Shown: positions 1 through 8,756, numbered from the stretch's first letter. The stretch is 64,000 bases of DNA from Dehalococcoidia bacterium (GCA_009379925.1 WHSU01000015.1:1-64000); one strand, 5' to 3'. Numbers and translations: made by a program. Notes: generated by a model not told the origin, from the sequence alone.

Positions 1-150
1 GATCGCGAAGTAGCCCTTGAGCACCCCGCGATTGTGCCAGTACACCCCGAGCGGCTCCGGCACCTGCCCCAGCATCTTCTTGCTGAGTCTCTTCACCATC
101 ATCCCGTAGACGCCGGTGATGTCGGCCCGGGGGATTCGAGTTGCGCTCAT
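1..150 (-). CDS. Carboxymuconolactone decarboxylase/AhpD-like protein (partial, 3' end off the window)
   Basis: Reading leftward from an ATG at 150, the first 50 residues are visible. They contain DITGVYGMMVKRLSKKMLG and then PEPLGVYWHNRGVLKGYF. This resembles the N-terminal part of AhpD/CMD-like proteins, which are often alkylhydroperoxidase or peroxidase-related, just ahead of the CxxC region. The catalytic cysteines would lie outside the window, so activity cannot be judged. A strong ribosome binding site, AGGAGGTGAC, sits immediately before the ATG. The gene diverges from msrB, which fits a shared oxidative-stress theme, but that link is inference. Confidence 0.55.
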   Translation of the reverse strand, partial: MSATRIPRADITGVYGMMVKRLSKKMLGQVPEPLGVYWHNRGVLKGYFAI

Positions 151-288
151 GTCACCTCCTACTTGTGCTCTCACCCATAGAGACACCGGTGGCGCGTCGT
201 TTGTGACACTCCACGCGAACGCTAGGCAAAGACCGCCCATGCCGGACGTCGACGCGGCGTATCCTGAGACTGAGGAGGACAGAACCCG
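151..288. promoter_or_regulatory. Divergent promoter region between the AhpD-like gene and msrB
   Basis: This 138-bp gap separates two divergent genes, so it must hold both promoters. A plausible rightward promoter is TTGTGA (201-206), a 16-bp spacer and TAGGCA (223-228). The msrB ribosome binding site is GAGGAGGA at 272-279. No clear operator is visible. Confidence 0.3.
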
Positions 289-663
289 ATGACGACGAAC
301 GAATTGAGCCCCGAGGAAGCGCTGGTCATCCTCCACAAAGGCACCGAGCCGCCGTTCAGCGGCGAGTACGACGACTTCTTCGTCGAAGGCGTCTACCACT
401 GCCGGCGGTGCGACGCGCCACTGTATGTCTCGGACGCCAAGTTCAACTCGGGATGCGGCTGGCCAAGCTTCGACCAGGAACGCCCCGGCGCGGTACGGCG
501 ATTGCCCGACCCGGACGGCTACCGCACGGAGATCGAGTGCGCGGCCTGCGGCGGCCACCTCGGCCATGTCTTCGAGGGCGAGCGCTTCACCCCGAAGGAC
601 ACGCGACACTGCGTGAACTCGGTCTCGCTCCGCTTCGTGCCGGCGGACCAGCCACGAGCATAG
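289..663 (+). CDS. msrB: Peptide-methionine (R)-S-oxide reductase
   Basis: MsrB reduces methionine-R-sulfoxide in proteins back to methionine, using thioredoxin. The 124-residue protein is the usual single-domain length. Two zinc-binding CxxC pairs are visible (C38/C41 and C84/C87), along with the signature GCGWPSF at 55-61, GGHLGHVF at 88-95, and the catalytic cysteine in RHCVNS (C108). The start has a good upstream GAGGAGGA. It stands alone and is convergent with the iron-transporter operon to its right. A cytoplasmic antioxidant role is well supported by the family. Confidence 0.96.
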   Translation: MTTNELSPEEALVILHKGTEPPFSGEYDDFFVEGVYHCRRCDAPLYVSDAKFNSGCGWPSFDQERPGAVRRLPDPDGYRTEIECAACGGHLGHVFEGERFTPKDTRHCVNSVSLRFVPADQPRA

Positions 664-769
664 TCCTTGCCCTGTCCGGCCCGCGGGCAGCCGGCTTGCG
701 AGGCAATGGCACTCTCTTGCCAAAGGGGCGCGAGGGCCTGCTGGACGATCGTCTGCTCGGTGGAGAGGG

Positions 770-2389
770 TCAGTCGAGAGCCGGCAACACGACGGGCCGC
801 TGCGTAAGCGGGTCCGGGGTGACGCGGCAGTCGATGCCGAAAACCGTGCGCACGAGGTCCACCGTGATCACCTCTGCCGGTGGGCCGGAGGCGATGACCT
901 CGCCGTCCTTCATGGCCACGATCTCGTCCGCGTAGCGGGCTGCCTGGGCCAGGTCGTGCAGCACCATCACGATGGTGCGCCCCTCGCGGCGATTGAGGTC
1001 GGCGATCAGGTCGAGCACCTCCACCTGGTGGGCGATGTCGAGGAACGTGGTCGGCTCGTCGAGCAGCATGACCGGCGTGTCCTGTGCGAGCGTCATGGCG
1101 ATCCACACGCGCTGGCGCTGACCGCCGGAGAGCGTCTCGACCTGGCGGTGTCGCAACGCCCCCAGGCCCGTCGCCTCCAGCGACCGCGTCACCGCCGCTT
1201 CGTCCTCGGGCGACCACTGCCGCCACCAGCGCTGGTACGGATAGCGGCCCGCCGCGACCAGTTCCTCAACGGTGACGCCGGCCGGCGCGACCGCGCCCTG
1301 CCCGAGCATCGCGAGGCGGCAGGCCAGTTCGCGGTGGCGCCCCTCGAGGACGGAGCGGCCATCGAGCAGTGCTTCCCCCTGCGTGATCGGCAGGAGGCGG
1401 GCGAGTGTCTTGAGTAGCGTCGACTTGCCGCAGGCGTTGGCGCCCACGATCGCGGTGATGCGGCCGGGCGCGATGTCCACGTTGACGCCCTGGACGACTC
1501 GCCGGTCCCCGTAGCCACTGGAGAGGTCCGAGGTGCGGAGCACGCCGCCGGCGCGCGCCGAGGTGATGTGGGGCTGAAGCAGGCAGCCACGCGGGATGCA
1601 GGTACGCGCCGCGGTAGCGGGGTCGCACATCACATCGCAGGGCACGCCGAAGATCGTCAGCAGTTGCTCGGGGTTGACGACATCCTCGGGTACACCCTCG
1701 GCGACGATGGCGCCGTCCCGCATCGCCACGATGTGGTCGCTGACGCGGGCGGCGTCGTTCACCTCGTGCAGCACGAGGACGACCGTGCGGCCCTCCTCGC
1801 GGTTGAGCCGGCGCACCAGGTCGAACACCTCCTGCTGGTGGGCGACATCGAGGAACGTCGTCGGCTCGTCAAGCAGCAGGATGGGCGTCTCCTGCGCGAG
1901 GGTCATGGCGATCCAGGCGCGTTGCCGCTGCCCGCCGGACAGCTCGTCCACCGGGCGGTCGCGTAGGTCCTCGACACCGGCCAGCGCCAGCGCCCGCTCG
2001 ACGGCCTCGTGGTCTCGGTCGCTGGGGGGCTGCAGGAACGACTGGTGTGGGAAGCGGCCGCGGCGCACCAGGTCCTCGACGGTGATAGCCTCGGGCAATG
2101 GCGACTGCTGGGACAGCAGACCGAGCCGGCGCGCCACCTCCTTCGTGCCGAGCCGGTGGATTGCCTGACCGTCCAGGTAGACCGTGCCGCCTCGCGGACG
2201 AAGCAGCCGGACGAGCGCGCGGAGCAGCGTGGACTTGCCGCACCCGTTGGGCCCGATGATCGAGGTCACCCGGCCGTCCGGGATGCGGACGCTCAGGTCG
2301 CGGGCGACGGTCGCATCGCCGTATGCGAGTGTGACGGCCTCCGACTGGAGCCGCGACTCGGTGGGCGCGGCCAGGACCGTGGTAGTCAT
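770..2389 (-). CDS. Tandem-fused siderophore ABC transporter ATPase (two FecE-like domains)
   Basis: This 539-residue protein contains two complete FecE/FepC-type ATPase domains in one chain. Domain 1 has Walker A GPNGCGKST (46-54), LSGGQ (150-154), LLLDEP (171-176) and H-loop H208. Domain 2 has Walker A GANACGKST (316-324), LSGGQ (420-424), MLLDEP (441-446) and H478. Both look catalytically competent. The linker (about 249-285) is cysteine-rich and resembles the normal C-terminal tail of a single FecE protein. Siderophore importers normally use a homodimer of single-domain ATPases, so here one polypeptide would supply both halves for the heterodimeric permease upstream. The start ATG at 2389 lies 2 nt after the permease stop (TAACGATG), which implies translational coupling. 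The same frame stays open to 3313, but that stretch overlaps the permease gene and is not coding. Confidence 0.9.
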   Translation of the reverse strand: MTTTVLAAPTESRLQSEAVTLAYGDATVARDLSVRIPDGRVTSIIGPNGCGKSTLLRALVRLLRPRGGTVYLDGQAIHRLGTKEVARRLGLLSQQSPLPEAITVEDLVRRGRFPHQSFLQPPSDRDHEAVERALALAGVEDLRDRPVDELSGGQRQRAWIAMTLAQETPILLLDEPTTFLDVAHQQEVFDLVRRLNREEGRTVVLVLHEVNDAARVSDHIVAMRDGAIVAEGVPEDVVNPEQLLTIFGVPCDVMCDPATAARTCIPRGCLLQPHITSARAGGVLRTSDLSSGYGDRRVVQGVNVDIAPGRITAIVGANACGKSTLLKTLARLLPITQGEALLDGRSVLEGRHRELACRLAMLGQGAVAPAGVTVEELVAAGRYPYQRWWRQWSPEDEAAVTRSLEATGLGALRHRQVETLSGGQRQRVWIAMTLAQDTPVMLLDEPTTFLDIAHQVEVLDLIADLNRREGRTIVMVLHDLAQAARYADEIVAMKDGEVIASGPPAEVITVDLVRTVFGIDCRVTPDPLTQRPVVLPALD

Positions 2390-2391
2390 CG

Positions 2392-3450
2392 TTAGAGCCT
2401 CGCGTTCGTGCGCCACAGGAGGAAGAGAAAGTACGGCGCGCCGAGCGCCGAGGTGACCACGCCGACCGGCAGGCTGACCGGCAGGGCGTGCTGAGCCACC
2501 ACGTCCGCCGCGAGCAGGTATGCCCCGCCCAGCATCGCCGTGAAGACGAAGACACCACCCGACATCGGCCCCGCCACCATCCTGGCCACGTGGGGGAGCA
2601 TGAAGGCCACGAAACCGATGGGACCCACGATGGAGATCGCCACGGCGGAGAGCCCGCACCCCACGAGCATGAGGGTGAGGCGGGTGCGCTCGACGGCTTG
2701 CCCGAGACTGCGCGCCGTCTGGTCGCCCAGCTGGAGCACGCGCATCGCCCACATCAGCACCGCGCCCGCCGGCAGGAGGACCGCGAGGCCGGCGCCCAAC
2801 AGCGCCACGTCCCCCCAGCTGCTCGCGTAGACCGAGCCGGTGGTCCAGAGCACCGCGCGGCTGACGTCGTCGATGGGAAAGCGCACGATCAGGAAGGTGG
2901 TGGCGGCCGCGCACATGGCGTTCACGCCGATGCCAACCAGGATCAGGCGGTTGCCGGAGACGCCGCCCTTCCACGTCAGGACGTAGACGAGGACGGCTGC
3001 CAGCACCGCGCCCACGAACGCGGCGACCGGCAACAGCGCCGATGACCGCAGCGTCAGGATCCAGAACACGGCAAAGAGGCTCGCCCCGGCGTTGATGCCG
3101 ATGATGTCGGGCGATACGAGTGCGTTGCGCACCAGTCCCTGGAACACCGCGCCGGAGAGCGCGAGCAGCGCGCCCGCCAGCACCGCGCTGAGCACCCGGG
3201 GTAGCCGCAGCGTCCGCACGACGAAGTCGTACTCGTCGCTGCCCTGTCCGAGCACCGATCGGACGACGTCCACCACCGCGATCGGGAAGCTGCCGAGGGT
3301 CATTGCCCAACACGCGAGCGCGAAGGTGCCGGCCGCCGCGACGGCGATCAGCAGAAGCACCCGCAGGTCAATGCGCAGCGAGACGGCGCCGAGGCGCAAG
3401 GTCCGCAATCGCGGCGGTCGCGGCGCGGCGGCATCGATGCTCGCGGCCAT
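2392..3450 (-). CDS. Iron-siderophore ABC transporter permease (FecD/FepG-like)
   Basis: This is a FecCD-family membrane permease of about 352 residues, with roughly nine hydrophobic segments from residue 25 onward. Family hallmarks are LRLPRVLSAVLAGALLALSG, NALVSPDIIGINAGASLFAV, and the cytoplasmic coupling region VGPIGFVAFMLPHVARMVAG. It would pair with the following-frame permease (3450-4490) to form the transmembrane channel. Its ATG overlaps the stop codon of that gene by one base (TGATG at 3448-3452), and the ATPase begins 2 nt after its stop. The three genes therefore form one tightly coupled minus-strand operon. The exact siderophore cannot be read from the sequence. Confidence 0.93.
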   Translation of the reverse strand: MAASIDAAAPRPPRLRTLRLGAVSLRIDLRVLLLIAVAAAGTFALACWAMTLGSFPIAVVDVVRSVLGQGSDEYDFVVRTLRLPRVLSAVLAGALLALSGAVFQGLVRNALVSPDIIGINAGASLFAVFWILTLRSSALLPVAAFVGAVLAAVLVYVLTWKGGVSGNRLILVGIGVNAMCAAATTFLIVRFPIDDVSRAVLWTTGSVYASSWGDVALLGAGLAVLLPAGAVLMWAMRVLQLGDQTARSLGQAVERTRLTLMLVGCGLSAVAISIVGPIGFVAFMLPHVARMVAGPMSGGVFVFTAMLGGAYLLAADVVAQHALPVSLPVGVVTSALGAPYFLFLLWRTNARL

Positions 3451-4490
3451 CAGACGTCCGCCACGCGTCGCTGCCGAGCGATCCAGATCAGGAACGGTGC
3501 GCCGACCGCGGCCGTGACAATCCCCACCTGGATCTCGGACGGCCGCATCAGGATGCGTCCGAGGATGTCCGCGCCCAGTAGCAGCATGACACCCACGAAC
3601 ACCGAGTACGGCAGCACCCATCGGTAGTCCGGTCCCACCACCACGCGCACGATGTGCGGGACGGCAAGGCCAACGAAGCCGATCGGCCCCGCCGCGGCGA
3701 CGGCGGCGCCGGTCATCAGCACGACGAGGACCGCCGCCACACCTCGGACGCGCCCGGTGTGCATGCCCAGCGCGCGGGCGGCATCGTCGCCGAGGCTCAG
3801 GACGTTGAGCTGGTGCGACATCAGCAGCGCGCCCGTGGTACCGACGATGAGAAACGGCAGCGCCGTCCACAGCACCTGGAGGTCCCGCCCCGCGAGGGAC
3901 CCGGCAGACCAGAAGCGCACCGCATCCAGCGTCTCGCGGTCCAACAGGAGCAGCGCCGACGTCCACGACGTGAGCAGTGCGGAGACGATCACGCCGGCGA
4001 GCGCGAGCTTGACCGGCGAGGCGCCGCCCGCGCCCGCGGTGCCGATGCCGTACACCAGCGCGGAGGTCGCCAGGCCGCCGGCAAAGGCGAACCAGACGTA
4101 CTGCATGGGCTCGGTGAGCTGCCCGAAGTAGATGGCCGTGACGATCGCGAAGCTGGCGCCCGCGCTCACCCCCAGGATCGAGGGCCCGGCGAGCGGATTG
4201 CGGGTGGCCGCCTGCATCGTGCCGCCCGCCACCGCCAGCGCCGCCCCAACCGCAACACCGATCAGCGTGCGTGGCACCCGCAGGGAACGCACCACTGTCT
4301 GTTCGTACGAGCCGGCGTCGTAGTCGAAGATCGCGGCCAGCGAGTCCGCGGTGGAGACGTCGAGCGAGCCGATCCGCAGGCTGAGCACGCATACGGCCAG
4401 CGCACCCAGGGCGCAGAGGAAGAGCCCGGCGCCTCGCGACCAGCGGAGCCGCAAGCGCGGGAGGGGGCGTTGGACGACTTCAGCCGACAT
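3450..4490 (-). CDS. Iron-siderophore ABC transporter permease (FecC/FepD-like)
   Basis: This 346-residue FecCD-family permease is first in its operon. The N-terminus MSAEVVQRPLPRLRLRWSR is positively charged and is followed by a membrane segment. Typical blocks are VRSLRVPRTLIGVAVGAALAVAG, RNPLAGPSILGVSAGASFAI and AGPIGFVGLAVPHIVRVVVG, the last being the ATPase-coupling loop. It is the partner subunit of the downstream FecD-like permease. The operon faces away from the binding-protein genes across 4491-4632, so a common iron-responsive control region is likely. Confidence 0.93.
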   Translation of the reverse strand: MSAEVVQRPLPRLRLRWSRGAGLFLCALGALAVCVLSLRIGSLDVSTADSLAAIFDYDAGSYEQTVVRSLRVPRTLIGVAVGAALAVAGGTMQAATRNPLAGPSILGVSAGASFAIVTAIYFGQLTEPMQYVWFAFAGGLATSALVYGIGTAGAGGASPVKLALAGVIVSALLTSWTSALLLLDRETLDAVRFWSAGSLAGRDLQVLWTALPFLIVGTTGALLMSHQLNVLSLGDDAARALGMHTGRVRGVAAVLVVLMTGAAVAAAGPIGFVGLAVPHIVRVVVGPDYRWVLPYSVFVGVMLLLGADILGRILMRPSEIQVGIVTAAVGAPFLIWIARQRRVADV

Positions 4491-4632
4491 CGCTTCGGTA
4501 CCCTACTCGACTCGAATGCTCATGCGCCACATTAGCGCCGTTATATACATAAGTTTGCGCGACTTGTGGCCATTCATCGTCGCAGCGTTTCGACGCTCTG
4601 TTGACATTAGCCAGTCCTAACATTCACAGTCA
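4491..4632. promoter_or_regulatory. Divergent control region of the siderophore uptake genes with candidate metal-regulator sites
   Basis: This AT-rich island separates the transporter operon (minus) from the binding-protein genes (plus). ACATTAGC occurs twice (4529-4536 and 4604-4611). The right copy forms an inverted repeat TTAG-CCAGTC-CTAA (4607-4620), which resembles DtxR/IdeR- or Fur-type half sites. On the minus strand, TTGACT, a 17-bp spacer and CTAATG (within 4605-4633) fit a promoter that this palindrome would occlude. TTATATACATAA at 4541-4552 is a second AT-rich core. Iron control is inferred from the gene content. Confidence 0.45.
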
Positions 4633-5796
4633 ATGGCGGCTCCCAGCAGATACTGGCCATACTCAGGGGGGACGGTGCTGGAACAGAGACCTGCAAGCGA
4701 GACACGTCCGGACGGCACGCCGTCTCGCGCGCTCCTTCACGCAACGAGCCGCCGTCGCTTCCTCGCAGGGATCGGTGGGGCGGCGTTCGCGGCGGGGTTC
4801 CTCGCGGCCTGTGGCGACGAGCGCGACACCGCGCCCGCGGCCACTACGGCCGAGCCGGGCACGACGATAGACACAACCACCTCGACGACCGCCGAGGCGT
4901 CGTCACCGACGACCGGCTTCACGTTTACGGACGGACGAGGGGTGACGGTCACGCTCGACCGGAAGCCGGAACGCATCGTGGCGTACGCCGCGCCGGCTGC
5001 TGCGCTCTGGCACCTGGGCGTCACGCCTGTCGGAATCTTCGCCGGCTCCCCGCTGTCCGAGTCGGCGAACCTGGCCGACATCGACGTGACCGGCATCGAC
5101 ACGGTCGGCAGCGTCTACGGGGAGATCGACCTCGAGAAGCTGGTGGCCCTCGAACCCGACCTGGTGGTGACGGCGTGCAGCCCACGGCAGGGCGATCTGC
5201 TCTGGGGATTCGCCGACCTCCAGGTGCAGGAGCAGGTCGAGTCCGTCGCGCCAATCGTCGCGATCAACGGCATCGAAGACCCCACCGAGGTCATCAGCCA
5301 GTTCGAGGCGCTGGCGACTGCGATGGGCGCCGACATCGAAGGCCCCGAGTATGCGGCGGCGAGCCAGCGGTTCGACACCGCCGTCGCCGACCTCGAGGAT
5401 GCCACCGCCGCCAAGCCGGGTCTCACCGCGGTCGCTGTGACGAGCTACGACCGCCAGCTGTACTTCGCGAAGCCCGCGGCGTTCCCCGCGCTGCGCCAGA
5501 TGGGGACCTGGGGCCTCACCGTGGTGGAGCCGGCCGGCGGCGACGATTTCTGGGAGACCGTGAGCCTCGAAGAGGCAAACAAGTACCTGGCGGACCTGAT
5601 CCTCTACGACACACAGCCCGTGCTCGACCTCGAGGACCTCTCAAACATCGGGACATGGCAGTCGTTGCCGGCGGTGCAGTCGGGCCAGATCGTGCCGTGG
5701 GACAAGCTCGAGAACTGGAGCTACGCGGCGTATGCCGCGGACATCGAGGCGATCACCCAGGGCGTGAAGGCAGCCGACCCGGACCTGGTCGCGTGA
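4633..5796 (+). CDS. Siderophore-binding lipoprotein 1 (Tat/lipobox, FecB/FepB type)
   Basis: This is a periplasmic-binding-protein type 2 (TroA/BtuF fold) iron-complex receptor. A twin-arginine stretch SRRRFLAGIGG (39-49) and lipobox LAAC with Cys60 predict Tat export and a lipid anchor. A Thr/Ala-rich linker follows, then the first lobe from FTDGRGVTVTLDRKPERIVAY and motifs such as GEIDLEKLVALEPDLVV. The ATG at 4633 has no ribosome binding site. A GTG at 4675, preceded by AGGGGGGAC, is a credible alternative start giving 373 aa. It is the first of three tandem paralogs and stands opposite the permease operon. Confidence 0.9.
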   Translation: MAAPSRYWPYSGGTVLEQRPASETRPDGTPSRALLHATSRRRFLAGIGGAAFAAGFLAACGDERDTAPAATTAEPGTTIDTTTSTTAEASSPTTGFTFTDGRGVTVTLDRKPERIVAYAAPAAALWHLGVTPVGIFAGSPLSESANLADIDVTGIDTVGSVYGEIDLEKLVALEPDLVVTACSPRQGDLLWGFADLQVQEQVESVAPIVAINGIEDPTEVISQFEALATAMGADIEGPEYAAASQRFDTAVADLEDATAAKPGLTAVAVTSYDRQLYFAKPAAFPALRQMGTWGLTVVEPAGGDDFWETVSLEEANKYLADLILYDTQPVLDLEDLSNIGTWQSLPAVQSGQIVPWDKLENWSYAAYAADIEAITQGVKAADPDLVA

Positions 5797-5851
5797 GCCA
5801 CCTCCGAGCCGGGCATTCCTGCGCCCGCGCAGTTCACAAGGAAGACCCTCG

Positions 5852-6967
5852 ATGAATCCTGAACAGTTGCCCGTCATCGCCGGCGGCCGAGTATCGCGAC
5901 GCCGCTTCTTGGCGGGCATGGGCGGAGCAGCCTTCGCCGCGGCCTTCGTCGCGGCCTGCGGTGACGGCGACGACCCGGCCGTGACTTCGACGCCGACCGA
6001 GGCGGGAAGCCCGGCGCCGGCTGGGTCTGGGAGCAACCCTACCGCATCGGCGTCACCGACCGGCGAGGCGGGCGCCTTCACGTTCACGGATGACCGAGGC
6101 GTCACCGTGGACTTGCCGGCGGTCCCCACGCGAATCGTCGCGCAGGCGGACTCGGCGGCGGCGCTCGCGGACCTCGGGATCATGCCGATCGCGACCTTCG
6201 GGGAGGCGCTGCCGGCGGATACGCCTTCGCTCGCGAGCCGCGGGCTGGGCGACATGGAGTCCGTCGGCGAGGTGTGGGCTGAGATCGACCTGGAGAAGCT
6301 GGCGTCGCTCAACCCCGACCTGGTCGTCACCCGGCTCTACCCCTCGACGGATCCGCCGATCGTGTGGGGCATCGCCGACGAGGCGATCGCGACGATCGAG
6401 CAAATCGCACCGATCGTCACCATCGACATGCTGAAAATTACGACGCATGGCATGGAGCGCTTCGCGGAACTGGCACAGGCGCTGGGCGCCAACCCCGACG
6501 CTCCGGAGCTGGTCGCCGACCTCGAGCATTTCGAGGCGGCATCCGAGGCGGTACGGGCGGCCGCCGCCGCGAAGCCCGGTCTCACCGTCCTCGGAATGTC
6601 CCTGACACCCGACAACGTGTACCTCGCGGTCCCCACGGACCACCCGGACATCGCCTACTTCGAGGAGCTGGGCGTCCAGTTCGTCGTGCCGGAGACAGCC
6701 GATCCGACGTGGGCCACCATTTCACCGGAACAGATCGGCAGGTACCCCGCGGACATCCTGTTCATCGATGCGCGGGGGACGGGAGCGGGGCGCCCCTCGT
6801 GGGACGCCTTCGAGGCGAACCCACTGGCGGCTTCGTTGCCGGCCGCTCAGGCGGGTCAACTCCTGGAGTGGCACGCCGCACCTATTCCGTCCTACCGAGA
6901 CTTTGCCAGGAACCTCGACGACCTGGCCGCGGCCATCGATTCCGCCAGCCCGGACGTGGTGGCCTGA
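5852..6967 (+). CDS. Siderophore-binding lipoprotein 2 (Tat/lipobox)
   Basis: The 371-residue protein is a paralog of its upstream neighbour. SRRRFLAGMGG (15-25) is the twin-arginine motif and VAAC with Cys36 is the lipobox. A low-complexity Ser/Thr/Pro/Gly spacer precedes FTDDRGVTVDLPAVPTRIVA. It has the same GEVWAEIDLEKLASLNPDLVV block as protein 1 (there GEIDLEKL). The gene follows 55 nt after the previous stop, on the same strand, so it is probably co-transcribed. Sequence divergence outside the core suggests a different ligand from its neighbours, which is inference. Confidence 0.9.
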   Translation: MNPEQLPVIAGGRVSRRRFLAGMGGAAFAAAFVAACGDGDDPAVTSTPTEAGSPAPAGSGSNPTASASPTGEAGAFTFTDDRGVTVDLPAVPTRIVAQADSAAALADLGIMPIATFGEALPADTPSLASRGLGDMESVGEVWAEIDLEKLASLNPDLVVTRLYPSTDPPIVWGIADEAIATIEQIAPIVTIDMLKITTHGMERFAELAQALGANPDAPELVADLEHFEAASEAVRAAAAAKPGLTVLGMSLTPDNVYLAVPTDHPDIAYFEELGVQFVVPETADPTWATISPEQIGRYPADILFIDARGTGAGRPSWDAFEANPLAASLPAAQAGQLLEWHAAPIPSYRDFARNLDDLAAAIDSASPDVVA

Positions 6968-7012
6968 GGGGACTAACCGGCCCGAGCCACAGACTGTGCG
7001 AGGAGAGATCAC

Positions 7013-7999
7013 ATGTCCCAGCACCCGCGCCCATTCCCGCGCCGCCGCTTCCTGGCTGGCGCCGGCGGCCTGGCCTTCGCCACGGCGTTCCTCGCCGCCT
7101 GTGGCGAGAGCGACGCCGGCGACGACGAAGCGGCGACCGTCACCATCGACGACTACTTCGGACCGGTCACGATTCCGGCGGATCCCCAACGGGTGGTCGC
7201 GGGGGACTCGGTCACCCTCGGGAACATGCTCGCGCTCGGTGCGAAGCCGATCGGCGCGGGCGTGAACCGAAACTCGTTGCCCGGCTACCTGGGCGACCAG
7301 ATGGACGGCGTCGCGGACCTTACCGCGGACAGCGGGATCGATGTGGAGCAGGCGCTCGCCCTGGGCCCGGACCTCGCCATCACCTTCGCCGGCTTCGCCG
7401 ACGACCCGTGGAACCAGGACAACTACGACCGCTACAAGGCGGCGCTCCCCACGTTCGGATATCAGTACGGGTACACGTACATCGAAGAGATCACGCTCAA
7501 CCTCACGGAGGTCGCCCGGGCGCTCAACCGCAGCGAACGCGCACAGGAGCTGATCGACCAGTACGAGGAGCGCGTAGCCGGCCTCCGTCAGCGGACGTCC
7601 GACGCCGGCCTGGCGGACAAACCCGTGTCGGTGATCCGCCTGTCGCAGGACGGCAATTACTCGATCCGCATCGGGTCATCCGAAAGCATCGTGTTTCGGG
7701 CGCTCGGAATCGCTCAGCCGGAGGGCCAGCGGAACCCGGACGACTTCAGCATCGAGGTGAGCCTGGAGAACCTGAACCTCCTGAACGAGGCGGACACCGT
7801 CTTCGTCTACGTGGACGACAATGCCGCGAGCGAACAGTCGGTCGTCACAGAGAACGCGGTGTGGCAGAGCCTGGAGCCCGTGCGGAACAACCGGGTCCAC
7901 TTCGTGAACTCCGGCATCTGGAACAGCATCGACATCATTGGCCTGATGCACATCCTCGACGACGTCGAGGAACTGCTGATCGCGCCGGCCGAGGCGTAG
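7013..7999 (+). CDS. Siderophore-binding lipoprotein 3 (Tat/lipobox)
   Basis: This third binding-protein paralog has 328 residues, with PRRRFLAGAGG (9-19) as Tat motif and LAAC with Cys30 as lipobox. Its spacer is much shorter than in the other two. The binding-domain start is IDDYFGPVTIPADPQRVVAGD, and a helix-rich middle GLAD/NRSERAQELIDQYEERVAGL matches the interlobe helix region of the family. It lies 45 nt after protein 2, with a GAGGAGAG ribosome binding site ahead of ATG 7013, and only 7 nt before the reductase gene. This ties iron capture to intracellular release. Confidence 0.9.
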   Translation: MSQHPRPFPRRRFLAGAGGLAFATAFLAACGESDAGDDEAATVTIDDYFGPVTIPADPQRVVAGDSVTLGNMLALGAKPIGAGVNRNSLPGYLGDQMDGVADLTADSGIDVEQALALGPDLAITFAGFADDPWNQDNYDRYKAALPTFGYQYGYTYIEEITLNLTEVARALNRSERAQELIDQYEERVAGLRQRTSDAGLADKPVSVIRLSQDGNYSIRIGSSESIVFRALGIAQPEGQRNPDDFSIEVSLENLNLLNEADTVFVYVDDNAASEQSVVTENAVWQSLEPVRNNRVHFVNSGIWNSIDIIGLMHILDDVEELLIAPAEA

Positions 8000-8006
8000 C
8001 GCTCGG

Positions 8007-8756
8007 ATGCCGGGCCCCGGAGCGACCGTAATCGATGACTGGGCGCCGCCTGCGGGCGCCCGGTGCCCGCGCATCGAGGTCGGCGCCCCGGACCCCACCG
8101 ATGGCCGGCGCTGGTTCCGTGTCGCGGACCTCGCCGACCCCGCCGGCGGCATCCTCGACTGCGTGCTTGCCGAGATGGCAACAAACCGCGGCTACTCGGA
8201 CGGGCATTCGCAAGGGGGTGGCCTCTCATTGCTGACCGCCGGCGCCGCATTGGAAGTGGTGCTGCGCACCTTTGGGGGCGATCCGCTTCCGGTCCTTCGT
8301 CCGGGTTCGACCTGGTTCCAGGTCTCCCCGTACGGCAACGCGACGGCCGTGCGCGTCGAGTCCCGGGAGACGACTTCCCCCTCGGTCGCGGCGTTGCGCG
8401 CGATCCTCCGCGGCCTCCTGGCGCCGTTCTACGCCGCGATCCACGCGCGCACAGGGTTTCCTGTGGTCGCCCAGTGGGCGCAACTGGAGTCGAACATCGC
8501 CTACTCGATGCTCGGCGCGCCGGACATCCCACAGGTCCAGGCCGTCGAGTTCCTCGACCGTTTGTTCGCGGACGGGGACGTCCTCCATCGGGCGCGCCCC
8601 CGCATCTCGTGGGTGGAACGACGCGGCGCGCCGCTCGCCTTCGTCACGAGGCGGGTCTGCTGCTTCAACTTCCGCGGCATGAACGGCGAATACTGCGGCA
8701 GCCAGTGCCCGATCGTCCCGGCACCCGAACGCGCCCGGAGGGCCATCGATGACTGA
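8007..8756 (+). CDS. FhuF-like [2Fe-2S] ferric-siderophore reductase
   Basis: FhuF-type proteins reduce Fe(III) in imported siderophores so that iron is released in the cytoplasm. The diagnostic C-terminal cluster motif CC-x10-C-x2-C is exactly present (C218, C219, C230, C233). The rest of the 249-residue chain has the FhuF-like LLTAGAALEVVLRTFGG and LESNIAYSM segments. No membrane or export signal is seen. It begins 7 nt after binding protein 3, and its last 8 bases overlap the start of the SIP gene (ATGACTGA), indicating strong translational coupling. Confidence 0.85.
   Translation: MPGPGATVIDDWAPPAGARCPRIEVGAPDPTDGRRWFRVADLADPAGGILDCVLAEMATNRGYSDGHSQGGGLSLLTAGAALEVVLRTFGGDPLPVLRPGSTWFQVSPYGNATAVRVESRETTSPSVAALRAILRGLLAPFYAAIHARTGFPVVAQWAQLESNIAYSMLGAPDIPQVQAVEFLDRLFADGDVLHRARPRISWVERRGAPLAFVTRRVCCFNFRGMNGEYCGSQCPIVPAPERARRAIDD

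Noticed and set aside
2390..3313. In-frame open extension upstream of the fused ATPase (would give 847 aa).
   Set aside because: It overlaps the well-supported FecD-like permease in another frame and has Arg/Gly-rich nonsense composition typical of GC-rich shadow frames.
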